64,000 bases of DNA from Meandrina meandrites (taxonomy: Eukaryota; Cnidaria; Anthozoa; Scleractinia; Meandrinidae), in NCBI GenBank assembly GCA_963693305.1, contig OY855906.1, forward strand, positions 3,591,001 to 3,655,000. The letters run 5' to 3'. This document shows positions 50,857 through 62,847 of this stretch, piece by piece; position 1 is the stretch's first letter, and the number at the start of each line of letters is the position of its first letter. The position numbers and the translations under genes were made by a program. Below the pieces are notes generated by a model. The model saw nothing but the letters and a program-made list of their open reading frames with translations, had not been told where the DNA came from and did not search any database.

Positions 50857-51030
50857 GGGTGTACGACAAATGCAGACTGTAGACTGGTACTCTGGTTAGC
50901 CTAAATAACGTTCCGGCCGGTTAGCCTGAATAGCGCTCTGGTTAGCCTGTTTAGCTCTCAGTAATGGTAATGGTAACACGATAATTTACTCAGAAGTCAG
51001 CTGGTGTGAGTCTGCATTTGTAGCACACCG
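50857..51030. mobile_element. Short inverted-repeat element
   Basis: The left part GGTGTACGACAAATGCAGACT and the complement of the right part (GGTGTGCTACAAATGCAGACT) match. Internally, GGTTAGCCT is repeated, also seen around 52770-52800. Confidence 0.65.
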
Positions 51031-51644
51031 AAAAAACAACTATTCAATATAATTGTATGATTTGACTGATGTTCAATAAATAACGAATGGCATAAAGTTA
51101 CGATATATAAACAAGTTTATTAAAAACAATTTCAGTCCATCCCTGAAGGATCTGAAGATCTGTTGCTTCCTTTCATTCAGTCAAAAAATGGCCGCCGTGA
51201 TATAACCCCTTGGAACAGTTCAGGAGCAGGGACATCGTACTGTGAATTAAATACCTTTTAATATCTGTCGGAGTTTAAAATAGTTACAAAAAGTCGAGGC
51301 TGCGGACGAGCTCGGCAAGCGAAAAGTTCAAAATTTGTTATCACAGGCGAAAGCACACCTCGGAAAGAAAAACTCGTCTAAACAGCTTTAAACCCACTCC
51401 AGGAACACAGAAATGTCAAAAGAACGTAAGGCAAACATAGAGTAAGACATTTTTACTTAGAGCAATGTTCAAAGTATTCTCATACATTGTCTTATCGGCT
51501 GAAGACAAAACGTAATCTCCAAAATCGAACACAACGTCTGGGACTATAAAACGCGCAAAGCAGTGTGGGATGTCAGCGGTCTCTTTACCCGCGCAAGGTT
51601 CTTCATGTAATGCCACGATTATGTAATTCAACATCACAACAAAC

Positions 51645-54600
51645 ATGGCGACCTGTCTTTATCGAAGATTTTATCACATTTTGTCCATCAATACTACGTG
51701 TAAATTTCAGCCAATGTTGCGAGGTTATCCCTTATTTAGCCATGCAGGCCGCATGCTGTGCACGCGAGCGCCCAGCATGAAAGTAAAGGACTGTTATCTT
51801 TTACTCGGAGTCGACTGGAGTGCAACGGTTGTGGATGTTCGCGAAGCGTACTTGAGACTAGCCAAGCTTTATCACCCGGATTGTGGCAGAAAAACAGCTG
51901 ATGCTGATAGATTTGCGCGAATAGAACAGGCGTACAGAGTGGTCATGGATCACGTAACGACTGCATCCCAAGAAGGTCCAGAAGTGAGAGATCAAGATTT
52001 TGAGAAGGAGATATTCGATATCCATCACACAGCTCCTCAGCATAGGTACTGGACACTATTGTAACTATTTTGCATATTTTTGCCGGTACTCAGTTACATT
52101 ACTGGACGAAGAGGGGCACTGGGAGAGTAAAACTATCTTGACCCAGACCTCTCAGTCTAGAGTTCTGTACACTAGATTTTGCGGCAGGTATATTTTGCAG
52201 GTTGCAGGTTGAAAAGTTGAACAAACCCCAATCCAACCGCAAGCAATCTAAGCTAATTAAGGCTAACCGGTGTGCTATTCCTGGGGGGAGGGGGGGGGGG
52301 GTAATCCCATATATGGGCTATATAGGTATGTGCCGCGGGATAGGGTATGTTTTTTGAGGTTCTTGGTCCTTAAATAGGGAATCACTTTTGTTCCTTTTGG
52401 CATTGTGTTCCTGGTGTGATCCTTAGATAGGGTAGCTAGATTCTATCAGCTCAAATAAATGCCCAGCTAAACGAAAAAAAATTGTCTGTTAAAACTGAAC
52501 TATCCGTCATTAAGTATTAACAAAGCGATTTTGAAAGATTTGAGCTTTGCCGTGCGCGGTTAGCCATTGTTTGAGTCGTCACGCAATGCTTCTCCTCCCC
52601 TTGAATAGGGTGTCAATTTTCAGGTTTGGACCTTAGAAAGGGTATTAATTTTCGTTTTCTTTATCCTTAGATAGGGTCAGGGTTTGAGAACATTCGCGGC
52701 ACACCCCTATCCTAAATTTAGGGGAGTACACCCCCTCCCCCCTCCCCCCCCCCCCCCCCGGGTGCTATTCAGGCTAACCGGAATGCTATTTAGGCTAACT
52801 GAAGTGCAAAGTAGACTTACTCAAACTCAAAAGTCCATTTTTCAACCTGCAAAATATACCTGCCCTAGATTTTGTATCCAAGGCAACTTTTATGGAGAGT
52901 TTGTATGAGAGAAGTTGTTATGACTGTGAAGGTTGCTGGTTTTTCTTGCCCAGAGATAACTCTGGGCAAATCATGTAAATGGTTCTTTGACTTTTGAAAT
53001 AGTGAAAAGTTAGTGCCGCTAGACCAGGGTAACTTGGATGGGGTAGCGTCTCGGGTACCCAAAACCATGTATACATGGGGACTAAGACAAATTAGATACT
53101 TATTTCCATCTCACACAAGAGAGCCATTCACTGATCATATAGCACTACAGAAATCTGTATAAATCTGAGATTTTTCCAGCTAGTCTATCACTTATAAACC
53201 AAAATCTGGTTATGCTGTATGACAAGCCGAAAAATGGCTGTGAAAGAGACTAGCTATGCCCGTCTCCTGTTATTTCATTTAACTGTTTGTTCCTGTAGGC
53301 AATACCTAGAATATGAAGGCATTGGGTTTGGTTCACCTTCCAAGAGGCAAAAACAGTACCAAAGCTACAGGGTGCAGAGAGCTTCAGACAAAGTGATTGA
53401 CCATAAGACTCGGCAGTTTGGAGAACAAGAAACATCCATTGCTGAACCTGAAAAAAGGGCCATAAGGAGGTCAAAATACTCCAAGGTCATTGACAGACTT
53501 GTTGAAGATCTCATCCAGGAAGCCATGTCTAAAGGAGAATTTAAAAATTTATCTGGTAGTGGAAAACCACTTAAACTTGAGCAAGAGCTGTATGTTGGTA
53601 GGTGGTTGTTATCAAACTCTGAAACATCAAGAAACAATAGTGTGCTGGTTATAGACTATAACCAAAGGAGACTGGGAAATGCTTCCACAGCACGAAAAGT
53701 TGGCTTTGACCCATACCTTTAACCTGTGTCAAAGGTGATAAAGGCCATCTTTTTCAAGCCTTTGATTTACCTTTGATTGCGACAAAGGCTGTCTTTGATT
53801 TTGATCAAAGGTATTACGCCTTTGACATTTATCAAAGATACAGTGAAATGTAACTTTGGCTCATGTCAAAGGTACCTTTGCCTTATGTAAAATTTTTACT
53901 AACTTTGACGTGCGTCAAATCCCTGTCAAAGGTGATGTCAAAGGACTTGCTTACCTTTGACACTCCAAACTAGTCATCCATCTTTTTCTCACCTTTGACG
54001 CAAATCAAAAGTGATCAAAGCCAGTTTTTCGTGCTGTGTGAACTCCCGGTACACAGTATTCAAAATCCTCATCCTACTGGAGAACAAAATATATGATTTT
54101 CCGAAATACCTTTTAAAATCTGTGCTCTATTTCATTCCTAAATGGGGCATATGGTTGCTTTTTTTATTGCTACTTTAAATTCCATACCCAGGCAGATATT
54201 TCTGTATCTTACATAGAGGCCTCCCATGTAGTCAGAACCTTACTGGTCCCTTGCTCAAATGACATTTCCACTTCAAAAGAGGTGTTCACTTTAATGAGAT
54301 ATCCAGTGTTAAAAGGAAGTTAATTGTACTAGTATGTGTTTCAAAGCTAATTTGATAGGTTGACCAATTTCCAGAAAACAGAATTAAATTGAAGTATGTT
54401 TCTTTCACTCATGCTTTCTTCCTAAAATTTTTCATGGTGAACGAAGATGAAATAAGTGTAAACAGTCGGGATTCTTATAGAAATGACAGCAATGGAGGTG
54501 GCCTGGTATTGTTGGACTGCTCTGACACCTACCCAGGCCCTTCTAAAGCAGGATTTGCGAGCTTGATCTGGGAATGAACGTGAAGCATGAGCGGAGGCTC

Positions 54601-55341
54601 ACGGGAAGGAAAAAAGTTTCCAGAGGTCTGGGTAGGAGGCAGGTTTATCTAGGCTTACTGTGCATGTAAATTTACTGTCTAGTAAAGTCAGTAAACGTTT
54701 TTTTTAGAAAAAAAGAATGACATCACCATCTTCATCAGCCTTGACGAAATGTTTTAAGGAAGGAAAGGTTCACGGTTAAAGACCACAACCTTTAATATCT
54801 GCAAAATGTTTTTCGGTTCATTTAAATCTGTAGCTGTATCTTCTCTTGTTTTTTTACATTTTTAGACTCTACAACTCGAAGGCTCAATAAAGTACTGATA
54901 GACTCGGGATTTGCACCGGAATGGATTGCACTCGACAAGGAAATACGGCTTGATATCAACCGGCTAAGAGAAACGTTGCTGGGGAAAAGAGCAAAACTCG
55001 GACCTAGTCCATTAACATTGGATGCTACTATCACATGGGAGCAGGATTTGAAGGAATTTGAGGAGAAGTTGCGTATAATTAATCAGAAAATCGATAAATT
55101 TAACATGATTGTCCCCATACTAAATAAACAAAGAGTTCATGTAAACTTCCAAAAGGAAGTCAGCAGGACAGAGGAGAGCTATGGTTATGGATTGGCGGAC
55201 GACAGTGACGTTGAACCGAATTCTTGTGGTGAAGGAAACAAAGATGAACGTAATAGTGTTATTTTGACTTTAGTCCGAAAACTGCTCGAAAAATACAGAG
55301 TTAAGTTTCTAAAACGATTCAGTGAAAGTGGCAACACATGA
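51645..55341 (+). CDS. DNAJC28: DNAJC28-like J-domain/DUF1992 protein
   Basis: Three exons, 51645-52045, 53299-53597 and 54866-55341 (TGA 55339-55341), join in phase to 391 residues, close to the human protein length as I recall it. The N-terminal ~40 residues are Arg-rich without acidic residues, like a mitochondrial presequence. A J domain follows (DCYLLLGVDWSATVVDVREA, then LYHPDCG with the HPD motif that stimulates Hsp70). The DUF1992 block is clear in exon 2 (LVEDLIQEAMSKGEFKNL followed by SGSGKPLK), and exon 3 is helical. Probably an Hsp70 co-chaperone in mitochondria; human DNAJC28 has also been linked to Golgi tethering. The two introns contain MITEs. Confidence 0.9.
52192..52864. mobile_element. 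Transposon relic with 10-bp duplication in DNAJC28 intron 1
   Basis: CTAGATTTTG occurs directly outside both ends (52182-52191 and 52865-52874). The inverted ends are GGCAGGTATATTTTGCAGG and its complement. A 9-11-bp duplication is typical of MULE-type transposons. A second element is nested inside (52281-52761). Confidence 0.8.
52281..52761. mobile_element. Nested poly-G/poly-C MITE with 9-bp duplication
   Basis: GTGCTATTC flanks both sides (52272-52280 and 52762-52770). The ends are G-rich/C-rich runs, followed inside by matching inverted segments around GTATGTGCCGCG / CGCGGCACAC. Several copies of TTAGATAGGGT/ATAGGGT lie within. Same architecture as 50437-50723. Confidence 0.8.
53686..54038. 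mobile_element. MITE packed with CCTTTGA/TCAAAGG repeats
   Basis: The ends CACAGCACGAAAAGTTGGC and (complement of the right end) CACAGCACGAAAAACTGGC match. Inside, more than ten copies of CTTTGA or TCAAAG alternate in both orientations, giving many small hairpins. Located in intron 2 of DNAJC28. Confidence 0.75.
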
Positions 55342-55867
55342 TAACGGCGAACGGATTACTGACATCCATCTGCCTCTTGAGACAATGGAATATCTGTCCT
55401 CAATGGTCAAAAAATACCTGTAATTATGCTCTACAGCAGCTGCTGTGCTCCTAATTATGCCGGGAAAATGATGCCCTACCCCCTCCTCCCCCCCCCCGAA
55501 AAATGGCTTCGCTATCCATCTTCAAAGAAAAATGGTCACTTCCGCTGCGAGCAAAACAATAATCATGCTGCACACAGTCAGGAATCAAGACTATAGTGTA
55601 ACAACAGCAGCTACTTCCAATAATCACAGATTTTTCGTACACAAAATATATAACGTACAATGAACCGTGAATTTGCATTTTTCTTTGTTTCGTTTATAGC
55701 TTTTCATGTTTTTTTTTTAAATTCATAATCGCACTATTACATATGCCGACATTGTGGCCGATGCTCCAACTTTAGTTTTATGCACCAAATAATGCCGGCC
55801 TAATGTGTCACCCCTAGCAGAGCCGCTGTTTACGTTATAGTAGTACAGAAACAGTGTAAAGCTTGAA

Positions 55868-55965
55868 TTGATGCACTTCAGCCTGTGTACAGTGCAGCCT
55901 TCCCGCTCCCCTCCAAAAAATCGGTTTTTTTAGGGGAGCGCGACGGCTGTACACAGGCTAATGCA
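55868..55965. mobile_element. Short foldback element
   Basis: GCCTGTGTACAG..CGCTCCCCT and AGGGGAGCGCG..CTGTACACAGGC are reverse complements about a short centre TCGG flanked by A and T runs. About 98 bp. Confidence 0.7.
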
Positions 55966-56048
55966 CTTTTGCGAAAATATGGTGTGAAATATCTTTGTAT
56001 ACGAATGCGATGCCAAATAATGTCCATAGTATCATGATTACTACTCTA

Positions 56049-56240
56049 AAATTTCCGATGTTCCGTTCCGAACGGAAAAAGAGGAGCATAACTGGAGGTG
56101 GTATACAATTTCCGAACGGATTTTCCGGAAAATTCTCTTTCCTTTTGACCTCAAACCGAAATTTCCAGTTTTTTCGGCAAAATGGTAAGCATCAGGAATT
56201 CCAACATTGCACGTGAAGGTGGCACGATGGCAATTCTCGG
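56049..56240. repeat. Dispersed repeat, copy 1
   Basis: Contains CCGTTCSGA.., CCGAAATTTCC and TTTTTTCGGCAAAATGGTAA. It aligns in the same orientation with 62045-62210 (CCGAAATTTCCGGAATTTTT, GGTCAATGGTAA). Repeated TTTCCG/CGGAAA suggests a degenerate palindromic element. Confidence 0.55.
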
Positions 56241-57770
56241 TCCAAACAAGGCTCCTTGCTGCCCGGCAAAGCGCCTCATTTCTAATTTTTCCAGACACAG
56301 CGTTTTGAAACTGAGGTTTCCGTTTTCTTCAATTTGCCTAATTCTTGAGAGCGTCCTCGCAGGGTAGCATCCTAGTGTCAACTGCCGGCTTGTCACTAAG
56401 CTGTTATGTCACTACAAATTAATTCTTGAGTACTTCTTTGTTCTAGGCGATCCACAAACTATTTTCTTGTGAGGGTTTTTTTGTTTTGTTTCATACGATC
56501 GTTTCGTTTTTCACGGAGGCTTTACGTTATAAATTTTTCTACGATTTGTGCCTGAAAACGTTTTTATTTTTCCAATTTAAATCGAAGTGGTGTTGCGTAA
56601 ATCACTCCGAAACATATTCAAATTTTACCTGTACTATGCGCGCACATGACGTAACTTTGAAACTCTTCTCTTGCTTTAAAATGATGGCTTTTATTACACG
56701 TTCGATTTCAACAAAAAATGATTCACTATGTGCACGTATTTGTCATTTTCAATACAAATGGCAAAAAATGAAGTTGTTGCCCAATTTCGGCCTTGGATAC
56801 GTTTCCAAACATGTTGTAAAATATAGGGCATTTCTCCACCTCGACGTAAAAAAGGTTCTTACATAAAAAGGTGTTAAAAACAGTTTTCAAAAGCACTAAT
56901 CCGGCGGAACATCGAGCAAATATTGAAAATCAATAACGTATTGGCGACGAGTTCTTAAGCGGTGAAAACTAAAGCATGGAAAATTATTTTTGTTACGCAT
57001 TTCCGATAATCTGCAGGAAGCAACGCGCATAACACCTGGATTTATTTTAAGTATTTTTTCATGGCTTTCTCGCGGAAAATTTTCTTTGCTTGACATATGC
57101 TCAAAAAGTCGTCTTTTGTGCCTCTTATGAACCTCATAAAAGAAAGCCGTCATTACTTATGCAGCGGTAACAAATGATATCGAAATTTTTAACCGCCAGC
57201 AAGCAGCCTTATATTTCTTTATACATATATTTTTTGATATTGATTTAATCAATTTGGACCGTCAATAGATATATTTTCTTTATCGTTCCGTTTTTCTTTG
57301 CTCGCCTAGAATTGATTATCTTTCTTGCTTCCTTGCCAGTATTTGGTCTTGGTAATTACTCTCAGTTGCTATTGTTTTAAAACAACTTGTTTTTGTATAA
57401 TAATATCTACTACGGGTGAAAACCGAACGACTTTGAAACAACTCAGAAAAAAACATTCAATAGATTTTGAATAATCGGTGGTGCCGTGGTCAAAACCGGA
57501 ATCTGATGAAGCCAATAGAATGCAGGATTTCACAAGCTATGAGATAAATCAGTTATTCTTTTATATTACTGTTGACAGACTTATCTTTGTGGCGCTAAAA
57601 TAAGATCAATTAGAGAGCGCGTGCAAGCGATGTGATTGGCTCAGATATCAACGCAAGCCTTAGGCTTCGAGTTATTAAATATACCACGTTGTACCGAGAG
57701 ATAAGTAAGCATTTCAAAACACTAGCTGCTTGTCTTCGAGGTTCTCGAGTCAGTGATCCACGGAGACTGA

Positions 57771-60700
57771 ATGGAAATTTACCCTGCGGTGGGCGATAAA
57801 TTCTTCATTCGTTACCAACGAGTGCTCTCAGAGTTTGCCACAAAGTTCTTTACTCAAATGACAGGTATATACATTGTTTATGTTGTTATTGAATTACATT
57901 TTTGCAGTTTCCCTGCTTTCTCCTTCCTAAAGCTTTCCTTTGGTTTATAATCTGAATCATTATATAAACCGAGATGCCGTTTTTTTTTAATTAACCTTTA
58001 TCGTGGGTGATATTCGTTCGCGGTTTTACGGCGAAAACATCCGCTTTCTCCTTTAAAAGTTCTTTTCATTGTATTTCCAAGTGATGTCTAAACACAAGTG
58101 AGCTTTTCTGAAGTAAAGAATATTCTACAAGGGTCTTGCCTATTCAATTCCGGTCTCCATTTGATTGTGTTCCGCAGAGCTAGCTAGGTTCATAACTCGG
58201 CGCACAGCTTTCTGGAACTTTCTCGTTAACAAAAGAAGCTAAAAGAAACTTGAAGTTTGTAACCAAAGGATTCTTCTGCCGGACTAACTGCAGTGACTCA
58301 TTAAAAATAGCTTTGCGCTTGACCATTTTCAGAGGGCGAAAAGACCGAAGAAGACAAGCTAATTACGGGCTCGGTAAAATGGTTCAACCTCGTCAAAGGG
58401 TTTGGTTTCATTACAAGAGACGACGCCAAAGGGGACGTTTTCGTTCACCAGGTAAGAAACAGAATATTTAAAGAGTTTAATCGAGTTAGAAAGACAACCA
58501 TTTCGGCTGAATGTTTTGTTTTGGTATTTTATTTTGTACCGCCAGCGATCTTGGCCGTTCTTGCGGTATGCGAGTGTTACTCAAAACCTATTCTTTGTGT
58601 TGTGAAAAGCACCTTAAATGATTAATTATTCATCGAATCTCGATGCTTTCCCCGTACGCGAGATTAATTGCTTGAAAAAAGCAGAGAAGTGACATATGTC
58701 CATTGTGTGATTTATTTTTTTAGTTTTACTAGAATGTCGTCATATGTTTAATGAACTTTTGTTTTTCTTGCTGCTCTCTGTCAAATTTATTTTTGCAACA
58801 TAACATTAATTAGAAAACTTGTATTTTAAATTTTCATAAGATCGCGGTGTTTAATGAGGTTTTTTTCTTTTGTGTATTTAGCATCTGTTGTCTTACGAAT
58901 ATTTAATACTGTTCAACATATCAGCTTGTTCTCGATCCCAAATCTTGATTCTAAAATTTTCACGGGTATGTTCAATGCTTTTCGGCAAAGGTTTCTTCGA
59001 TAGAATACTCGCTTCCAACTTAATTTCGTTATGGAATAGTTTTGTTTTCTTTGTCCATGGCTATTCTTTCCAGAATTGCACCTGATCGCTCTGCTAATTC
59101 AATTTTAGTCAATTTTTTTCCGCAGAACGAAGATAATATTATGCGGCTTTGCTGAAAAAGAAACAAAAGAGAAACTACGCTTTGAAATAAAAGACCCCGC
59201 CAAAAATATCCCTTGCGTACTAATTCATCGGGTGAAATGTTCAATATCTTGTTAAATCGCATTGCTTTAATCGTTTTTAATTTATTATAGCACATTCTAC
59301 CGAAAATGTGGGCGAGAAAAGCTGAGAAATTTTTCAGATGTTATTCTCTTGAAAATACATTCATGGCCAAAATAAACAATATTTTTACCATACTTATAAA
59401 CGACAACAGACAGGCCAAATGAAAAGGGGCATGCTTGATCAATTTTGTGGAACCAAGATAATACTTTTTTTTGATAATACTGGAGTCCACAAACGTTTAA
59501 AGTGTAGTACTTTTTGCCGTTAAATGATCTGTTTGTTTTGTTTTTTTTTTGCTTCTAATTCGTCCATTTTTAGTCAGTCTGAAGCTTTCTCTCCCGGCGT
59601 TTTTCTACTGCAACTCATCAGTTTTGGTTATCGTTTGAAACAGCTTGACAATATTTTGATTTTTTCTCATGCCCTTAAGGACCACATCAGTTGTCTTCCT
59701 GAAACTTCCCACAATTAGAATTAATTCCTTCTCTGAACCATAGTTGGTTTAAACTATGTCGAACCGATAGAGGAAAATCAGCTTCTTTTTTTACTGTCAA
59801 AAAATAATTATTGTTCTGGTGCAGAACAAATGTGTTGTCTAACTTTTAAGTCAATCAGGGACATATTTAACAACTATTCACCGAAGTGGAGGTGGCTGGA
59901 CGTAAATGTCGACCAGTAGCCACCGACGCTGAGGTGAACAGTTGTTTTAGTATATACTAAAACAGTGAGATAATATAACCAAAAAAGGATTATTTTAACT
60001 CATTTATTCTTGTCAGCGATAACAGTTTCGCGCGCGAGTTGCTCGGAGGTGAATAGTTAACAATTATTCCATGAGCCCTCGTTGGATACGAGGTGGTAAA
60101 TAGCCAACGAGGCGCGAAGCGCCGAGTTGGCTATAACCACTCGTATCCAACAAGGGCGAATGGAATAATTGTTTTATTAAATTCTTCTTTAGTATAAATC
60201 AACTGGACATTTCATTTTGATGTAAACGAAGTGATAGATATGATGAGGCGGGAAAATTTGTGGCGCGGTGTTTACTTTTTGAGTTGAATGAAACACTCGA
60301 GGAAAGCGAGCGAGAGAGTTTTCTTCTGAAGATTTTCCTCGGAAAATTTCCTCGTAAATCGTCTTTTCATCCTGGAAAATTGTGACAACAATTAAGATTT
60401 ACGGGAAGATCCGAAGCAATAGCTTTTCTGGAAATTATACGCCTTGTGCAAGACGAGCGAAGCAAGTGTTCACATATTGTACTTGTTTACGGCTCCACGG
60501 CTGTCATCAAGACTACCACATTATGCTGAAACGAAATTGCACTCAGATTCGATGAAGTTTGTTGAAGTATAAAAGGACAAGATCAAGATTGAAAGGTAAC
60601 AAACTTAACTGAAGTGCTGAGCCACATTTACGTTTAACACTGAATGAAATTGTGTCAGTTTTCTGGTCTTCCCGTAAATTATTTGCTGCTTTTCTTCTTC

Positions 60701-61731
60701 GTTCAGTCGCTCTTGTTGTACATTTACAAGTATTTTTAATTAAACATTTCGCATCAGTCCTTTTAGTTTTACGTAGTTGAGTCAACTATGGCATTTTGTG
60801 GTATTTGTGTGGTTTTAGGGAAGGCACTGTCGATTATTTCTTGTATAAGCTTATAAACCTCGCCAAATTTGCCATTTTTCTGATGGAACTTTTGCTTCCC
60901 GCAGGAAAATTTTTAAACTGAGCGGCACTTGCCGCACTCGTTTCCCATATAAGGTCAAACGCAGGTATAATGGCTGATAACCGAGATCTAGTGAACCAAT
61001 CAGAAAGCTAGAATTGCATTATCCGAGGTTGAGAATTTAATAACAAAGGATATCCCATGTTTGAGTAGCCAATCAGCGCGCGCCAACAACGCTATCCACT
61101 GTTTTAGTGTATACTAACAAAAAATGTCGTGATTTCAGTGACACACGCACGTTTTCCGCGTATGGCACGGGGTTGATCAATTTTCCCGCGCTTCACTCAC
61201 TTGCATGTTCTTGTTGTTTGCCATTTACACGGGGAAAACGGTTAGGTTGGATCACAGTTGTGACGCAAATGAAAGCGACGTTCACACGTAGAACGCAAAA
61301 ACGCAAGAAACATAAGATACGCAAGCGCGGTTGAAGCCTTTTTCCGAGGGTGCTTACCATTAGTCAGAACTGGCCGGCAGGACCGGTGGTTTTGAATGTG
61401 AAATGGATCTTTTTTTCACGAGATTTTCCCACAAATCTAACATAACAGTGTTTAATATTGTATGTATATTGACTGATTTGGTAGAATAAATCTGGCTAGT
61501 AATGAATTCTGTTTTCGAATATACCGGTCTGGCCGGCCAGTTCTGACTAATGGTAAGCGCCTCAAGATGGCGGACAAGTCACGCTTCACTTGCTTGCATT
61601 TGCGTTAGCAATGTTCACACGTGAAGCAAGTTCAAGCCAGGCCCCAGTTGTTCAAAGGGTGGATAACGCTATCCACCGGATAAATCGCTATCCAGCGGAT
61701 AAGTGTTGGCAAAACAAACTACACTATTCAC

Positions 61732-61768
<37 letters not shown>

Positions 61769-62847
61769 CTTTGAACAACTCGGGCCAGGTGTAAGAAAAT
61801 GGAGAATACTTCATTTCTTGTGGTTGAATTTCACTTGTGTCAGGATTGAACGCAAGTATTGTTTTATAAGTACTTCATGTTTGACTGGGTTATTTGACAT
61901 TTCCATATTACTTCGTATTTGACAGAATTAGGTGTGTTTTGGTGAACGTTTATTAATGATGACACTTTGTGATGCCTATCATAAAGGACGTGGCTACGTA
62001 TACAGGTCGAAACTGTCGCAAGGCCTGGAACTACTGGTAGACAAATGGCAAGCACATTTTCCGTTCGGATATACTGGTTGGGAATTGTGGAATACCTTTC
62101 AAGACGTTCGGTTTATTTTGAAATTTTCCGATCGGGCAAACCGAACTAGTCTTACCATTTACATCCCAACCGAAATTTCCGGAATTTTTTTGGTCAATGG
62201 TAAATAACTAATGTTTCCAGTTCCGACTGCATACATGGTTCACTTTGTTCAATATCAATTTAATTAAATTCAGTGTTCTCTTCTTTCTTGCTGAACATCG
62301 CCTGACTGGCCAAAACGCACACGATTAAAAACACGACTACTACTCGCGGGCAATTTGAATACTGTTACCGTAAAGATGCAAATGCTGAAAGGTCCTGTAA
62401 TCTCTTGAACAAAGTCATTTATTAGTTTATTATTTTATTTTTCAGAGCGCTATTAAGTCTAAAGGATATCGTAGCCTCGAGGAAGGAGAAAGAGTTCAGT
62501 TCAAAATAGACAGTTCAGACAAAGGCAAAATTGCAGTGTTTGTGACCTCACCAGATGGCGGGAACGTTGGAGGCATGTCGCGGAAGTGTCGAGTGAAAAA
62601 AGGCGCGCGTAAATACACAAGCCTGTGTTACAACTGCAACGAGAATGGACACAGGATGAAGAAATGTCCGTATGCGAGGCGAAATGAGAGGATTTGCCAC
62701 AAATGCGGTGCACAAAGTCACTTGATAAGAACTTGTCCAAAACTTTTAGAAGATTTGAAGAAGCTACACAGTGATTCAAGAATGGAGCGCACCGACAATG
62801 GAAGGGAACTCTTAGCGACTGATTCAACAAAGCAACTCGCGCAATAA
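57771..62847 (+). CDS. lin28: LIN28 homologue (cold-shock domain plus two CCHC knuckles)
   Basis: Three exons: 57771-57864 (ATG 57771), 58333-58451 and 62446-62847 (TAA 62845-62847), 204 residues, close to LIN28A. The cold-shock domain spans exons 2-3 ([25 protein letters not shown], then a [19 protein letters not shown] stretch). Two CX2CX4HX4C knuckles follow: [14 protein letters not shown] and [15 protein letters not shown] cold-shock domain plus paired knuckles is the LIN28 signature. In bilaterians LIN28 binds let-7 precursors and mRNAs to control developmental timing and stemness. Cnidarians are thought to lack let-7, so an mRNA-level role is more likely here; that is inference. The 31 residues of exon 1 carry no domain. 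Confidence 0.93.
60058..60174. mobile_element. Hairpin element
   Basis: AACAATTATTCCATGAGCCC on the left pairs with GGGCGAATGGAATAATTGTT on the right. The stem continues through CGTTGGATACGAG and AGCCAAC to the centre GCGCGAAGCGC. A related but weaker hairpin (AACAACTATTCACCG..) lies just upstream. Confidence 0.8.
61346..61563. mobile_element. MITE with 40-bp TIRs
   Basis: The left end (GCTTACCATTAGTCAGAACT, then GGCCGGC) and the complement of the right end are near-identical over about 40 bp. The unit is 218 bp and non-coding. No target duplication is obvious. Confidence 0.8.
61640..61786. mobile_element. MITE with long TIRs (GGATAACGCTATCC family)
   Basis: AGTTGTTCAAAGGGTGGATA, then ACGCTATCCACCGGATAAAT, is repeated in inverted form at the right end (ATTTATCCGGTGGATAGCGT..). 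About 147 bp. The two arms are almost perfect, so the copy is young or maintained. Confidence 0.85.
62030..62212. repeat. Dispersed repeat, copy 2
   Basis: Second copy of the repeat at 56049-56240, same orientation, with TTTCCGTTCGGATATACTGG, CCGAAATTTCCGG and GGTCAATGGTAA. Confidence 0.55.

Larger units (their letters stand above)
49271..51644. other. Intergenic between the CAP-Gly gene and DNAJC28
   Basis: Begins with the presumed 3' UTR of the CAP-Gly gene. It contains inverted-repeat elements at 50437-50723 and 50857-51030. No further gene was recognised; the last few hundred bases should hold the DNAJC28 promoter. Confidence 0.55.
55342..57770. other. Intergenic between DNAJC28 and lin-28
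   Basis: No gene was recognised. It contains a hairpin element at 55868-55965 and a dispersed repeat (about 56049-56240) also found at 62030-62210. The last 200 bp are the presumed promoter and 5' UTR of lin-28 (a TTATTAAATATACC run at about 57672-57685). Confidence 0.5.
58452..62445. other. Intron 2 of lin-28 with several foldback elements
   Basis: Four kilobases. It holds hairpin elements at about 59868-59948, 60058-60174, 61346-61563 and 61640-61786 and a dispersed repeat (62030-62210). No gene was recognised; short open frames show no family signal. Confidence 0.6.

Noticed and set aside
62501..62830. Minus-strand 109-codon frame
   Set aside because: Antisense shadow of the lin-28 zinc-knuckle exon.
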